DNA of 64,000 nucleotides from Neobacillus niacini (GCF_000759675.1 NZ_BAWM01000006.1:124001-188000), one strand, 5' to 3'; positions 52,701 to 62,025 are shown, numbered from the stretch's first letter. Notes: generated by a model not told the origin, from the letters alone. Made by a program: numbers and translations.

Positions 52701-53198
52701 ATGAGTAATTGGTTAAAAGCCGGTATTCTACTATATCTTTCACTGCTGTTTTTTGGGAGTTTCATCGCTATAGGTGTAGTATGGACAGGAGAACTTGATG
52801 AATCACTGCCCTTTATTGATGACATAAAGGTCTTTTTGTATTATTTTTTCGCTGGATCGATCGGAGGTTCACTCCGACACCTTTACATGTTTTGCTCGCA
52901 CTATATGGAGGATGATTTAAACGATCACCGGAAGTGGATTATGTACATTTTTTACCCGATATTCGCAACTGGAACAGCGATAGTGGCAGTCACCTTAATC
53001 CAAAGCGGAATCTTATTAATTGAATTCGTCGACTTTGACGATACTCCATATGCGCAAATAAGCCTTGCCTTCTTTGTGGGGTTCGGTTTCAACCGCTTCG
53101 TAAACAAACTTAACGCTGTATCAAAAGATATATTCAAAACCAATCAGCAGCAATCCCACAACGCAGAAACAAAAGAAAAACAGCCAGAGTCCCAATAA
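52701..53198 (+). CDS. Four-helix membrane protein, unknown
   Basis: A 165-residue membrane protein with segments at about 5-27, 45-60, 83-107 and 118-135 and a polar Gln/Lys-rich tail (TNQQQSHNAETKEKQPESQ). Small acidic loops (GELDESLP, FVDFDDTPY) lie outside the segments. No family recognised. ATG 52701 is used behind GGGGTGAT. The 13-mer repeat begins 2 nt after the stop. Confidence 0.65.
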   Translation: MSNWLKAGILLYLSLLFFGSFIAIGVVWTGELDESLPFIDDIKVFLYYFFAGSIGGSLRHLYMFCSHYMEDDLNDHRKWIMYIFYPIFATGTAIVAVTLIQSGILLIEFVDFDDTPYAQISLAFFVGFGFNRFVNKLNAVSKDIFKTNQQQSHNAETKEKQPESQ

Positions 53199-53199
53199 T

Positions 53200-53212
53200 G
53201 GTGACAGGCACC
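53200..53212. repeat. 13-mer dispersed repeat GGTGACAGGCACC
   Basis: Exact copy 2 nt after the stop of the membrane protein gene, the same position as after hisJ. Confidence 0.75.
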
Positions 53213-53296
53213 ATTTATACATGCAAATCTGTGCAGAAAAAGTCGGATTGGTTCATTTTATTTCTGCTATTCTAATTGAAGAAAGGAGGTCATTTG

Positions 53297-54172
53297 ATGG
53301 AATCGATAAAAAGATTGAATGAAGCATTAGGATATATAGAAGAAAATTTGACGAGTGATATTGATTTTAAAGAAGTGGCTAGGGTCGCTTTTTGCTCGGA
53401 ATATCATTTTCAGAGAATGTTTTCTTATCTTGCGGGTGTTTCGCTGTCGGAATATATTCGTCGCAGGCGTCTTTCCCGTGCCGCCTTTGAATTGATAAAT
53501 AGTAATGTGAGGATATTGGATATAGCCATTAAATATGGGTACTGCTCACCAGATTCCTTTACAAGAGCTTTTCAAAGTTTGCATGGAATCACCCCATCGG
53601 AAGCCAGGAATAATGGGCAGTCATTGAAAGCTTTTCCAAGAATGACCTTTCATTTATCTATTCAAGGGGGAAATGAAATGAACTATCGAATTGTCGAAAA
53701 AGAAGCATTTCATCTAGTCGGAATTAAGAAGAGAGTTCCGATAATTTTCAACGGAGTAAATCCAGAGATTGCCGCAATGTGGAAAAGCTTAGATATGGAG
53801 AAAATTAACACGCTAAAACAATTATCTAATGTTGAGCCTGTAGGATTGCTTAGCGCGTCGACGAATTTTTCAGAAGGGCGAATGGAGGAAAAAGGGGAGT
53901 TAGATCATTATATCGGAGTGGCAACCAATAAAGAGTGCCCCGAGGATCTAACGAAACTTGAAGTCCCAGCCTTAACTTGGGCAGTTTTTGAAGCAATAGG
54001 ACCATTTCCGGATACGCTGCAGAATGTATGGGGCCGAATCTATTCAGAATGGTTTCCTACATCGAATTATGAACTAGCAGTCGGACCAGAAATATTGTGG
54101 AATCAGCATAAAGACGTTTCCTCACCAACATTTAGAAGTGAAATTTGGGTCCCAGTTTCCCAAAAAAATTAA
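53297..54172 (+). CDS. AraC-family regulator with GyrI-like effector domain
   Basis: A 291-residue regulator. The N-terminal AraC DNA-binding domain has two helix-turn-helix units ([26 protein letters not shown] and [34 protein letters not shown]). The C-terminal 160 residues are a GyrI/SOUL-like small-molecule binding domain ([30 protein letters not shown]). Such proteins respond to amphipathic drugs. ATG 53297 follows AAAGGAGGT. No target is obvious next to it. Confidence 0.9.
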   Translation: MESIKRLNEALGYIEENLTSDIDFKEVARVAFCSEYHFQRMFSYLAGVSLSEYIRRRRLSRAAFELINSNVRILDIAIKYGYCSPDSFTRAFQSLHGITPSEARNNGQSLKAFPRMTFHLSIQGGNEMNYRIVEKEAFHLVGIKKRVPIIFNGVNPEIAAMWKSLDMEKINTLKQLSNVEPVGLLSASTNFSEGRMEEKGELDHYIGVATNKECPEDLTKLEVPALTWAVFEAIGPFPDTLQNVWGRIYSEWFPTSNYELAVGPEILWNQHKDVSSPTFRSEIWVPVSQKN

Positions 54173-54181
54173 CAAATACCT

Positions 54182-54217
54182 GAATCTATTTTCTTTACGA
54201 AAATAGATTCTTTGTTT
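54182..54217 (+). terminator. Terminator after the AraC-family gene
   Basis: The stem GAATCTATTTTC/GAAAATAGATTC is followed by TTTGTTT. Confidence 0.85.
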
Positions 54218-54592
54218 ATTACGGCTCTGTCCAACTACTATAAGTTTGATTAGGTAAAATTAGACATAAACCTGCACGATGGGTTACTTTATAGTTCACA
54301 ATATAGACATATATTATCGTAATTTTCTAAATATGTTTCGACATTAATTGGATGTTTTCTAGTAAAGATTTTTTTAATGAGATGTTTATTATGAATTTTA
54401 CAGTGAAATTTGTAACAAAAAGTTAAAAATGGTCAGTTTTTTTGATTTTTCAATAAATAATATGTTTGGTAAAATAAAAATACAATTACAAAAAATATAG
54501 AAGATAAGAATTCAATAGATAAAAATGAGTAGAAATGTGTAGAAGTATATTTGGAGGGGCTCCAATCGTAGTTATTTATAGGAGGGCTTTTT
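54218..54592. other. AT-rich intergenic region
   Basis: About 375 nt without a credible ORF. GGAGGGGCTCC at 54553 is a small palindrome. The right end holds the strong ribosome site of the next small ORF. I see no RNA motif that I can name. Confidence 0.35.
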
Positions 54593-54700
54593 ATGTATTT
54601 CAAAGTAAGGTTCTGGAGAAGATTAACAAAAAAACAGAAGATAAGATTACTAAGACAAAAAGCTCACATTAATTTAAACAGTAAAGGATTTACTGCATAA
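54593..54700 (+). CDS. Small basic peptide, unknown
   Basis: A 35-residue frame, MYFKVRFWRRLTKKQKIRLL and so on, with net charge about +10 and an ideal site (AGGAGGG) 6 nt before ATG 54593. A terminator follows. It could be a nucleic-acid binding, membrane-active or stress peptide. No family recognised. Confidence 0.5.
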   Translation: MYFKVRFWRRLTKKQKIRLLRQKAHINLNSKGFTA

Positions 54701-54746
54701 TTGGTATAAATCTAAAACAAGTTTCAAAAAATTAGTCGATTAAAAA

Positions 54747-54784
54747 CAAAACACTGTCTTCAATGGACGGTGTTTTGATTTTTT
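54747..54784 (+). terminator. Terminator after the basic peptide gene
   Basis: The stem AAAACACTGTC/GACGGTGTTTT (one G-U pair) is followed by GATTTTTT. Confidence 0.85.
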
Positions 54785-54939
54785 CGCTTATTTCCTTTTT
54801 TCATTATAGCGATCATAAAGGGTTAAATCTATGTCCTTGCCCAAAGTTATACAACATGTTACCATAAGGTCACATGAAAAACACGTGACTTTCTAGGCGC
54901 ATGTTTTGTAATCCTTAAAGAAAGTAGAGTAAATTGTAG

Positions 54940-55374
54940 ATGGTAGATGTAGTAACAGACATCATTATTAACTGCCCTATTAAACAAATATCAGAGTATG
55001 CTGCGAACCCGGATCATGCCCCAGAATGGTATGTAAATATTCAATCAGCAGAGTGGAGATCTCCAAAACCACTCGTGATAGGTTCTCAAATTACTTTTAA
55101 AGCAAAGTTTCTCGGTAGAGAACTTGCCTATGTGTATGAAATTGTTGAACTCATTCCAGGAAAGAAACTAGTGATGAAAACCGCTCAAGGACCCTTTCCA
55201 ATGAAGACTATCTATACTTGGCAGGAGATTGATGCAAATCGAACGAAAATGACTTTAAGAAATACAGGAAATCCCACTGGTTTTTCAAAAATATTCTCAC
55301 CGTTTATGTCTCCAATGATGAAGAAAGCGAACATGAAAGATTTGAAGAAAATTAAGGGCATCCTTGAAAAATAA
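54940..55374 (+). CDS. SRPBCC-family polyketide-cyclase-like protein
   Basis: A 144-residue protein of the START/SRPBCC fold: [35 protein letters not shown] is the typical start and [31 protein letters not shown] the central sheet. The family binds hydrophobic ligands; the ligand here is unknown. ATG 54940 has only a weak AAAG site. Convergent with the potassium channel gene across a shared terminator. Confidence 0.85.
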   Translation: MVDVVTDIIINCPIKQISEYAANPDHAPEWYVNIQSAEWRSPKPLVIGSQITFKAKFLGRELAYVYEIVELIPGKKLVMKTAQGPFPMKTIYTWQEIDANRTKMTLRNTGNPTGFSKIFSPFMSPMMKKANMKDLKKIKGILEK

Positions 55375-55377
55375 TCT

Positions 55378-55424
55378 AAAAATGACAAAACACGCTCCAA
55401 CCATGAGGTGTTTTGTCATTTATT
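55378..55424. terminator. Bidirectional terminator
   Basis: The stem AAATGACAAAACAC/GTGTTTTGTCATTT is followed by ATTTTTATT on the plus strand. Confidence 0.85.
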
Positions 55425-55432
55425 TTTATTTA

Positions 55433-56779
55433 CTATCCGATTAATATTTTCTCTTCTGCATATCTTACTTTGGCTTCTTTTCGAGGATTCAATAGAGCAA
55501 ATGCCATAGTTAAGGGCCCAAGTCTTCCTATGAACATCATGATGGTAATTAATATCCTTCCAAATGGGGACAGTTCTGGTGTGAAATTTGCCGACAATCC
55601 CACTGTTCCAAAGGCTGAAATGGTTTCAAATAGCAGTTTGCTCATATCCGCTTTTTCAGTAAAAGTTAGTAAAAAAAAGATGAGAAAGATAAAAAATATA
55701 GCTGCTACGACGATGGACAAAGATTTATTTACCAATTCCCATGCAATTCTTCGTTTAAACAGGTTCACATTGTCCCGATTGGTCACGACTGCCCAAAAAG
55801 CAAGAACAATAATGGCAAAGGTTGTTACTTTAATTCCACCACCAGTAGATCCAGAAGATGCACCTATAAACATGAGTGCCATCATAAAAACAAGAGATGA
55901 AAGATTCATGGCTCCAATATCAATAGTATTAAAACCAGCGGTCCTGGTTACGACGCCTTGAAAATAGGAAGCCCAAAGCTTATCTTCAAAAGCAAGGTTT
56001 CCAATAGTAGCCGAATTACTATATTCGGAAATCAAGATAATTAGAAATCCAACAATATTTAAAAAGAGTGACATGAGTAGTGCCACTTTAGAGTGCAGGG
56101 AAAGTTTACGAAAAGATTTTTTAGCCCATAAATCAAGAATTACGGTAAAACCAATGCCCCCTGTAATGAAAAGAGTAGTGATGGCGATGTTTACCGTAGG
56201 GTCACCAACCCATTTACTTAAATTATCAGGTTCAAGCCCAAAACCCGCATTATTAAATGCCGATATCGAATGGAATACTCCATAATAAATGGCTTTCCCA
56301 AGTGGCATTTCAAATGACCAACGAATCGCTAAAGCAGTAGCTCCAAGCAATTCAACAATAAATGTAATTAGAATGATCCGCTTTACTAAGGTTACAACAC
56401 CTGCAAGAGAAAATACGTTCAATGAATCTTGAAGCAGTAATCGCTCCTTTAATCCAATCTTTTTCCCTAAGATAATGAACATAAATATCCCTGTGGTCAT
56501 AAAACCCCAGCCGCCAATCTGAATCAAGCAGAGGAGAACAATCTCTCCAAACAAGGTAAAGGTTGTTCCCGTATCCACAACAGCCAAACCGGTTACACAA
56601 ACGGCTGAGGTGGCCTCAAATAAAGCATCAATAAAGCTTAGTCCACGGCCCTCTTCATAAGTGGCAATCGGGAGCATGAAAAGAAAAGTCCCCAATAATA
56701 TTAGACCACCGAAGCCCAAAACCAGTATTTGCGCAGGGTGCATTTTAATTAAATTACCTTTTCTTTTATATAATTTCAC
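55433..56779 (-). CDS. Ktr/TrkH-type potassium channel subunit (KtrB/KtrD)
   Basis: A 448-residue membrane protein with four repeats of membrane-pore-membrane. Pore loops include SAVCVTGLAVVDTGTTFT, SISAFNNAGFGL, TRTAGFNTIDIG and SAFGTVGLSANFTPEL, and the Gly-rich gating part is IGASSGSTGGGIKVTTF. KtrB or KtrD works with a KtrA/KtrC gating ring, which is not encoded here; a lone gene is more typical of KtrD. GTG 56779 follows GGGAG. The longer frame from 56887 lacks a site. Potassium uptake links it with kimA at 3368. Confidence 0.9.
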   Translation of the reverse strand: MKLYKRKGNLIKMHPAQILVLGFGGLILLGTFLFMLPIATYEEGRGLSFIDALFEATSAVCVTGLAVVDTGTTFTLFGEIVLLCLIQIGGWGFMTTGIFMFIILGKKIGLKERLLLQDSLNVFSLAGVVTLVKRIILITFIVELLGATALAIRWSFEMPLGKAIYYGVFHSISAFNNAGFGLEPDNLSKWVGDPTVNIAITTLFITGGIGFTVILDLWAKKSFRKLSLHSKVALLMSLFLNIVGFLIILISEYSNSATIGNLAFEDKLWASYFQGVVTRTAGFNTIDIGAMNLSSLVFMMALMFIGASSGSTGGGIKVTTFAIIVLAFWAVVTNRDNVNLFKRRIAWELVNKSLSIVVAAIFFIFLIFFLLTFTEKADMSKLLFETISAFGTVGLSANFTPELSPFGRILITIMMFIGRLGPLTMAFALLNPRKEAKVRYAEEKILIG

Positions 56780-56970
56780 TTTTTTGTCTCCCTTAAAAAT
56801 CCATAATGAAATACTGATATTGGTAATAATATCAAAAAGACGAGCGTAGGTGGTAGTGATTATTGTGCTCAAATTAACTTGAAACAAGTGTTTTTATTTT
56901 GATAGGTTGAACCAAATCTTGGTATGATATAGTACGGTAGATATAAATAGTGATAAACGGGGGCAAGAAA

Positions 56971-57996
56971 ATGTACAGCTTTAAGAACGATTACAGCGAA
57001 GGGGCACATCCTAGAATACTGAATGCATTACTTGAAACAAACATGGAGCAGGACGAAGGGTACGGGGAAGATCGCTATTCGCGAAAAGCTATCGAACTCA
57101 TTAAAGAAAAAATTGGACGAAATGACATTGATATTCACTTTATATCAGGGGGAACACAAACCAATCTTATCGCGATTTCAGCTTTTTTGAGACCTCATGA
57201 AGCAGCAATCGCAGTAAGTAGCGGACATATTCTCGGACATGAAACAGGTGCCATTGAGGCAACAGGTCATAAAATTCTATCTGTTGAGGGCAAAAATGGA
57301 AAACTAACCCCTGCAGACTTACAGGTAGTCCTTGATGCCCATCCGGATGAGCACATGGTGAAGCCTAAGCTAGTATACATATCAAACTCTACAGAAATAG
57401 GTTCCATTTATACAAAGCGCGAACTTCAGGAATTACATGATTTCTGCCAACATAACCAACTTATTTTGTACATGGATGGTGCGAGACTTGGTTCTGCATT
57501 GTGTTCGGAAGTGAATGACCTTCAGTTGTGCGATCTCCCTAAGCTGGTGGATGCTTTCTATATTGGTGGAACCAAGAATGGAGCTCTAATTGGTGAGGCA
57601 TTAGTTATTAGCCGTGAATCTTTAAAGGAAGATTTTCGTTATCATATTAAGCAAAAAGGAGCGCTCCTTGCAAAAGGAAGATTGATGGGCATACAGTTTC
57701 TTGAACTTTTTCGAGATAATTTGTTCTTTGATTTGGCCATCCATGCCAATAAAATGGCAGGTAGGATTAGAGAGCAACTTTTAAATGCGAATGTCAAGTT
57801 TCTTACACACTCACCTTCCAACCAAATTTTTCCGATTCTGCCGAATGCAGTTATCACTGAGCTGCAAAACAAATATGCATTTCATATTTGGGAGAAGGTA
57901 GATTCTGATTCTTCCGCTATTCGCTTCGTAACATCGTGGGCAACCAAAGAGGAAGAGGTAACGAGTCTTATTGAGGATCTGAAAAAGTTCTTATAA
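56971..57996 (+). CDS. Threonine aldolase-like PLP enzyme
   Basis: A 341-residue fold-type I PLP enzyme of the beta-eliminating lyase group. It has the N-terminal YSFKNDYSEGAHPRILNAL and GEDRYSRKAIELI, HILGHETGAIEATGHKIL, LYMDGARLGSAL (cofactor Asp) and the Lys in FYIGGTKNGALIGEA. Low-specificity threonine aldolase gives glycine and acetaldehyde; a related lyase activity is possible. ATG 56971 follows GGGGGC. Monocistronic. Confidence 0.88.
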   Translation: MYSFKNDYSEGAHPRILNALLETNMEQDEGYGEDRYSRKAIELIKEKIGRNDIDIHFISGGTQTNLIAISAFLRPHEAAIAVSSGHILGHETGAIEATGHKILSVEGKNGKLTPADLQVVLDAHPDEHMVKPKLVYISNSTEIGSIYTKRELQELHDFCQHNQLILYMDGARLGSALCSEVNDLQLCDLPKLVDAFYIGGTKNGALIGEALVISRESLKEDFRYHIKQKGALLAKGRLMGIQFLELFRDNLFFDLAIHANKMAGRIREQLLNANVKFLTHSPSNQIFPILPNAVITELQNKYAFHIWEKVDSDSSAIRFVTSWATKEEEVTSLIEDLKKFL

Positions 57997-58007
57997 CATG
58001 GATTAAT

Positions 58008-58057
58008 AAAAAAAGGATGCAAAAGGAGATAGTCCAGCCTAAAAGTATCCTTTTTTT
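58008..58057 (+). terminator. Terminator after the aldolase gene
   Basis: AAAAAAAGGAT/ATCCTTTTTTT with a long loop. Confidence 0.7.
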
Positions 58058-58169
58058 CTGAAGAAAAACTATTTGATTTGTTAAAATACAGAGAATATTT
58101 TTATAATGGACTTGGTAAGAATTTTTCAGGTAAAAAAGTATCATCATAATACTATGGGAGGTGTGAATA

Positions 58170-58769
58170 ATGGGTTTTTTAGATAAATTATTTGGGACAC
58201 AAACAAAGGAGGAAGAAACAATGACAAATGAAAAAGTAAACATTGGAATTATTTTAGGTAGCACACGTCAAGGGCGCGTTAGTCCACAAGTAGGTGAATG
58301 GGTAAAAGGAATTGCTGATAAACGTAGTGACGCAAATTATGAAATTGTCGATATTGCTGATTACAATTTACCATTTTTAGGCACAACGGATGGTTCAGAA
58401 CCAGGAATTGGTGCTTGGAATGAAAAACTTGCTAACTTAGATGGATTTGTTTTCATTGTTCAAGAATACAATCACAGCATTACGGGTGCATTGAAAAATG
58501 CAATGGATTTCGCACGCGAAGCTTGGAACAACAAAGCTGCCGGAATCGTAAGTTATGGCTCAACAGGCGGAGCCCGTGCTGCTGAGCATTTACGTGGAAT
58601 CTGCGGTGAATTAAAAATTGCCGATGTTCGTACACATCCAACTTTGAGCTTATTTACGGATTTTGTAAATGGTTCTGAATTTAAACCGCAAGAATTACAT
58701 CTTAATAATGTCAATGCCATGCTTGGTGAAGTGGAGCAATGGAGTAAAGCATTAAAAACTGTAAGATAA
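58170..58769 (+). CDS. NADPH-dependent FMN reductase/azoreductase-like protein
   Basis: A flavodoxin-like reductase. NIGIILGSTRQGRVSPQVGEWV is the FMN phosphate loop, VFIVQEYNHSITGALKNAMDF and VSYGSTGGARAAEHLRG are also typical. Two starts are strong: ATG 58170 (GGGAGGTG) gives 199 residues with an extra charged head (MGFLDKLFGTQTKEEE), and ATG 58221 (AAAGGAGG) gives the 182-residue length closer to the family norm. Either or both may be used. It probably reduces quinones or azo compounds. Confidence 0.88.
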   Translation: MGFLDKLFGTQTKEEETMTNEKVNIGIILGSTRQGRVSPQVGEWVKGIADKRSDANYEIVDIADYNLPFLGTTDGSEPGIGAWNEKLANLDGFVFIVQEYNHSITGALKNAMDFAREAWNNKAAGIVSYGSTGGARAAEHLRGICGELKIADVRTHPTLSLFTDFVNGSEFKPQELHLNNVNAMLGEVEQWSKALKTVR

Positions 58770-58830
58770 TACAGAAATAATAGAGTGTTGGTCTAATAAC
58801 AACAGGACAGTATCCCATAATGAAGAAAAA

Positions 58831-58864
58831 GGCGGATTTCACATTTGGAAATCCGCTGTTTTTC
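58831..58864 (+). terminator. Terminator after the FMN reductase gene
   Basis: The stem GCGGATTT/AAATCCGC is followed by TGTTTTTC. Confidence 0.85.
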
Positions 58865-58957
58865 ATGTAAAAAAAGATAATGATATCAATTTGAAAAAAT
58901 AACGATGTTCATTCATACTTGGAGGTAAACAACTTACTAAAAGAAGGGATTTGTACC

Positions 58958-59479
58958 ATGCGTATTAATGATTTACATATATGGGTGTCAAAGCTCGGAC
59001 TTACTCCACATCCTGAAGGTGGTTATTATAAAAGAACTTTTGAGTCAGACGAACAAATTAATGATAACGAATTATCCGTCAATTTCGAGGGGGTACGTAA
59101 ACTTTATACAAGTATTTATTTTCTTTTAACGTCTGAAGATGTGTCTCATTTTCATCGGCTCAAGTCAGACGAACTCTGGTACTACCATGGTGGGAGTTCT
59201 TTGAGCATTCATGTTATTGATGAAAGTGGCGAATATCAGGAAATAAAGTTAGGAATGAATCTTGATGACGGCGAAGTACCCCAAGTCTTAGTGAAGAAAA
59301 ATTCAATATTTGGATCATCTGTTAGTGAAAAGGATATATGTTCACTGGTTGGCTGTATGGTTTCACCAGGATTTGAATTCCGAGATTTTGAATTATTTAC
59401 ACAGAAAGAACTGTTAGATAAATATCCTCAACATCAAGAAATCATCATGAAGTTAGCATATAAACAGCTACCAGTTTAA
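58958..59479 (+). CDS. Cupin-fold protein (DUF985/Cupin_5)
   Basis: A 173-residue cupin of the DUF985 group: LTPHPEGGYYKRTFES, SIYFLLTSEDVSHFHRLKSDELWYYHGGSSLSIHVI and SIFGSSVSEKDICSLVGCMVSPGFEFRDFEL are the family blocks. The metal-type His residues of cupins are in SHFHRL. Some relatives are sugar or amino-acid epimerase-like, but the function is unknown. ATG 58958 follows GAAGGGAT. Confidence 0.85.
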   Translation: MRINDLHIWVSKLGLTPHPEGGYYKRTFESDEQINDNELSVNFEGVRKLYTSIYFLLTSEDVSHFHRLKSDELWYYHGGSSLSIHVIDESGEYQEIKLGMNLDDGEVPQVLVKKNSIFGSSVSEKDICSLVGCMVSPGFEFRDFELFTQKELLDKYPQHQEIIMKLAYKQLPV

Positions 59480-59720
59480 ATTGGAGTGTTACGTAGTATG
59501 TTGGAATGAACAAAGAGGATTATTCGTGATGATAGTGATAGGAATGATTCATTGGTATTACATAAAAATACAAATAGGAATCAATATCACAATTCTAACC
59601 ATGAACTCGCGCATACAACCCACTCCTTCCTGAGTCCTTGTTAAGTTCAGTATAGAAGAGGTTTATTAAGACAGAGTTGATGAATTGTAAATTTTATGTC
59701 AATTAAAGCAAAATACAGAA
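59480..59720. other. Intergenic region before the 52-bp array
   Basis: Part of a 748-nt gap between the cupin gene and pabBC. It has no credible ORF. It continues into the array at 59721, a further gene-less stretch to 59990, and the MITE at 59999. Confidence 0.4.
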
Positions 59721-59872
59721 TTTATAGTGACCGAAATCCGAGTGAAGTCTAAAGCACGGTAACTATAGAGCAGTAATAATGACCATAATACAAGTGAAAA
59801 TCAAAGATTGGTAACAATAGAGCATTTATAGTTACCGTAATCCAAGTGAATTCAAAAGTATTAGCGGTAAAA
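59721..59872. repeat. Three 52-bp tandem repeats
   Basis: Units at 59721, 59773 and 59825 start TTTATAGTGACCGAAATCC, GTAATAATGACCATAATAC and TTTATAGTTACCGTAATCC. The first two are exactly 52 bp and both end GAGCA. They are related in period and in the GACCGAAA core to the arrays at 41.8 and 52.4 kb. Confidence 0.8.
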
Positions 59873-59998
59873 ATTTTCCCGTTCATCTTTTTTATCCTAA
59901 CAGCATTGGTATTGAACAACGAGTACTCTGAGGAGTTAGTAGAAAAAGTTGACGAGAATAACAAGGATTAATAAACTGAAAGAGGTTTCTTTTCTTTT

Positions 59999-60182
59999 GG
60001 CTATGTTAAAGACAATTGTTGATTTTGCAACACTGTTGATTGGAGCGGAAGGCACGAAGACTCCTGCGGGAGGACGGGGCAGGGGAGACCCCACAGGCGC
60101 TTAGCGCCGAGGAGGCTCCCCGTACCGCCCGCGGAAAGCGAAGTGCCTGGAGCGCAAATCAACAGACTAATATAACACAGCC
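59999..60182. mobile_element. MITE-like element (184 bp) with 8-bp target duplication
   Basis: Starts GGCTATGTTAAAG and ends TATAACACAGCC. The flanks 59991-59998 and 60183-60190 are both TTTCTTTT. The core (ACTCCTGCGGGAGGACGGGG onward) is nearly identical to that at 32604. It ends 45 nt before the pabBC start. Confidence 0.88.
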
Positions 60183-60227
60183 TTTCTTTTAAAAAAATCA
60201 TGAAACTTAAGGGTGAAAGCAAAAAGT

Positions 60228-61970
60228 ATGGAACAAAAAGAACCTCTTTTAACATTTGAATTTGCAGATTCTAAAGGAAATATAAAACCATTAACGTTCC
60301 AAAGTCCGGTCAGAGTAATTAGCGCTTACAAGGTGGAAGATGTTTTATCTAGTTTTCAGCTAGTTCAAGATGCTGTAGAAAAAGGTTATTACGCTGCTGG
60401 ATTTTTATCATATGAAAGTGCACCTGCATTTGATTCGGCCTTCAAGGTAAAGAGCGGGAGTACATTTCCTTTGTTCTGGTTTGGTATTTTTTCAGAACCC
60501 GAACAACCCCGACCTAGAAGCATTGGAGAATTTACCGTAACCGAATGGAAACCATCTATTACAATGGAGGAGTATAATCAAGCAATTACTTCTATTAAAA
60601 ATTCAATACAGTGCGGAGATACATACCAAACCAATTATACGATCCGTCTCTATTCACAATTTAAAGGGGATGATCTAGCTTTTTATAATAGGTTAAAAAA
60701 AGCACAAAACTCTAATTATTGTGCTTACATAAATACGGGTGAACATAGTATTTTGTCTGCTTCTCCAGAGTTGTTTTTTCAGCTAGATAATGGAAAAATT
60801 ACGACACGACCGATGAAAGGGACGATAAAAAGAGGGGCAACGTATTCGGAGGATGCCGCTAACGCAGATTGGCTTTTTCATTCGGAGAAAAACCGTGCCG
60901 AAAATCTTATGATTGTTGATTTGCTACGGAATGACCTCGGAATGATTGCGGAATCTGGCACCGTTAACGTTGAGAAGCTTTTTGAAATTGAACAGTATCC
61001 AACCGTTCACCAAATGACCTCTACGATTTCAGCACAGGTTTCAGAAAATACGAGCCTCGTTGATATCTTTAAAGCTCTTTTTCCATGCGGGTCAATTACA
61101 GGAGCACCAAAGATTAGCACTATGGACATCATTGCAGACTTAGAAAATGAACCACGTGAGGTTTACTGCGGGGCAATCGGCTACATTACTCCAAACAAGG
61201 AGGCCATTTTTAATGTACCAATCAGAACGGTGCTGATTGACCATTTATCTGGGAACGCAGTCTATGGTGTGGGCGGAGGAGTTACTTGGGATTCGACATC
61301 GGAAGGGGAATACCATGAGATTCTTGCGAAAGCAAAGCTGTTAGAAGAAAAACCGGTGGAATTTCAATTGTTAGAAAGTATATTACTAGACAATGGAGAT
61401 TATTTTTTGCTTGAGGAGCATCTGAAACGGTTAGAGAATTCAGCTCGGTATTTTGGTTATCAATACGAAGTTGAAAAAATAAATAGATCCTTAAATGTGT
61501 TTGGAGATAAAAATCGTAACGGGTTGTTAAAGGTTCGTTTACTTTTAGAAAAAAATGGAGAACTGACGATTGAAGGTCAGCCTATCTCGCAACAAGATGC
61601 TGTGTTAAAGGTAATACTAGCCGATGAACCGGTGGATAAGACCAATCTATTCTTGTATCATAAAACGACCAATCGCGAGATTTACTCTACTTTTCAAAAA
61701 CAAAAACCACTAGAAGCTTTTGATGTACTGCTATGGAATAAAGCGGATGAGCTAACGGAGTTTACAAATGGCAACGTTGTTTTGGAAATAGACGGGACCT
61801 TATGGACACCACCAGTATCGAGCGGGTTACTGGCAGGAACTTTTCGTGACAGATTAATACAAATAGCGGGAATTTATGAAAAAACACTCACCAAATCTGA
61901 TTTAAATAAGGCAACAAGAGTTTGGTTTATCAATAGTGTCCGAAAATGGAAAGAGGTTCAATTTATATAA
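60228..61970 (+). CDS. Fused aminodeoxychorismate synthase I and aminodeoxychorismate lyase
   Basis: A 580-residue fusion. The PabB part (1-375) has YQTNYTIRL, the PIKGTIKRG-like RPMKGTIKRG, EKNRAENLMIVDLLRNDLG, PTVHQMTSTI and CGSITGAPKISTMDII with the final EGEYHEIL. The last 190 residues are PabC-like: LLESILLDNGDYFLLEEHLKRLENSARYFGY and NKADELTEFTNGNVVLEIDG. Together they would make 4-aminobenzoate for folate, using ammonia or a PabA from elsewhere. The start is ATG 60228 or GTG 60213. The MITE just upstream may have replaced its promoter. Confidence 0.9.
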   Translation: MEQKEPLLTFEFADSKGNIKPLTFQSPVRVISAYKVEDVLSSFQLVQDAVEKGYYAAGFLSYESAPAFDSAFKVKSGSTFPLFWFGIFSEPEQPRPRSIGEFTVTEWKPSITMEEYNQAITSIKNSIQCGDTYQTNYTIRLYSQFKGDDLAFYNRLKKAQNSNYCAYINTGEHSILSASPELFFQLDNGKITTRPMKGTIKRGATYSEDAANADWLFHSEKNRAENLMIVDLLRNDLGMIAESGTVNVEKLFEIEQYPTVHQMTSTISAQVSENTSLVDIFKALFPCGSITGAPKISTMDIIADLENEPREVYCGAIGYITPNKEAIFNVPIRTVLIDHLSGNAVYGVGGGVTWDSTSEGEYHEILAKAKLLEEKPVEFQLLESILLDNGDYFLLEEHLKRLENSARYFGYQYEVEKINRSLNVFGDKNRNGLLKVRLLLEKNGELTIEGQPISQQDAVLKVILADEPVDKTNLFLYHKTTNREIYSTFQKQKPLEAFDVLLWNKADELTEFTNGNVVLEIDGTLWTPPVSSGLLAGTFRDRLIQIAGIYEKTLTKSDLNKATRVWFINSVRKWKEVQFI

Positions 61971-62025
61971 AATCCTCTTTCATTCATAGGAAAGCTCACT
62001 ATGATAATAAATAGTGGTAGTTGCA

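Noticed and set aside
55413-55961. 182-codon frame antisense to the Ktr gene
   Set aside because: The minus strand encodes a recognisable potassium channel subunit. The antisense frame begins in the terminator and has no known motif.
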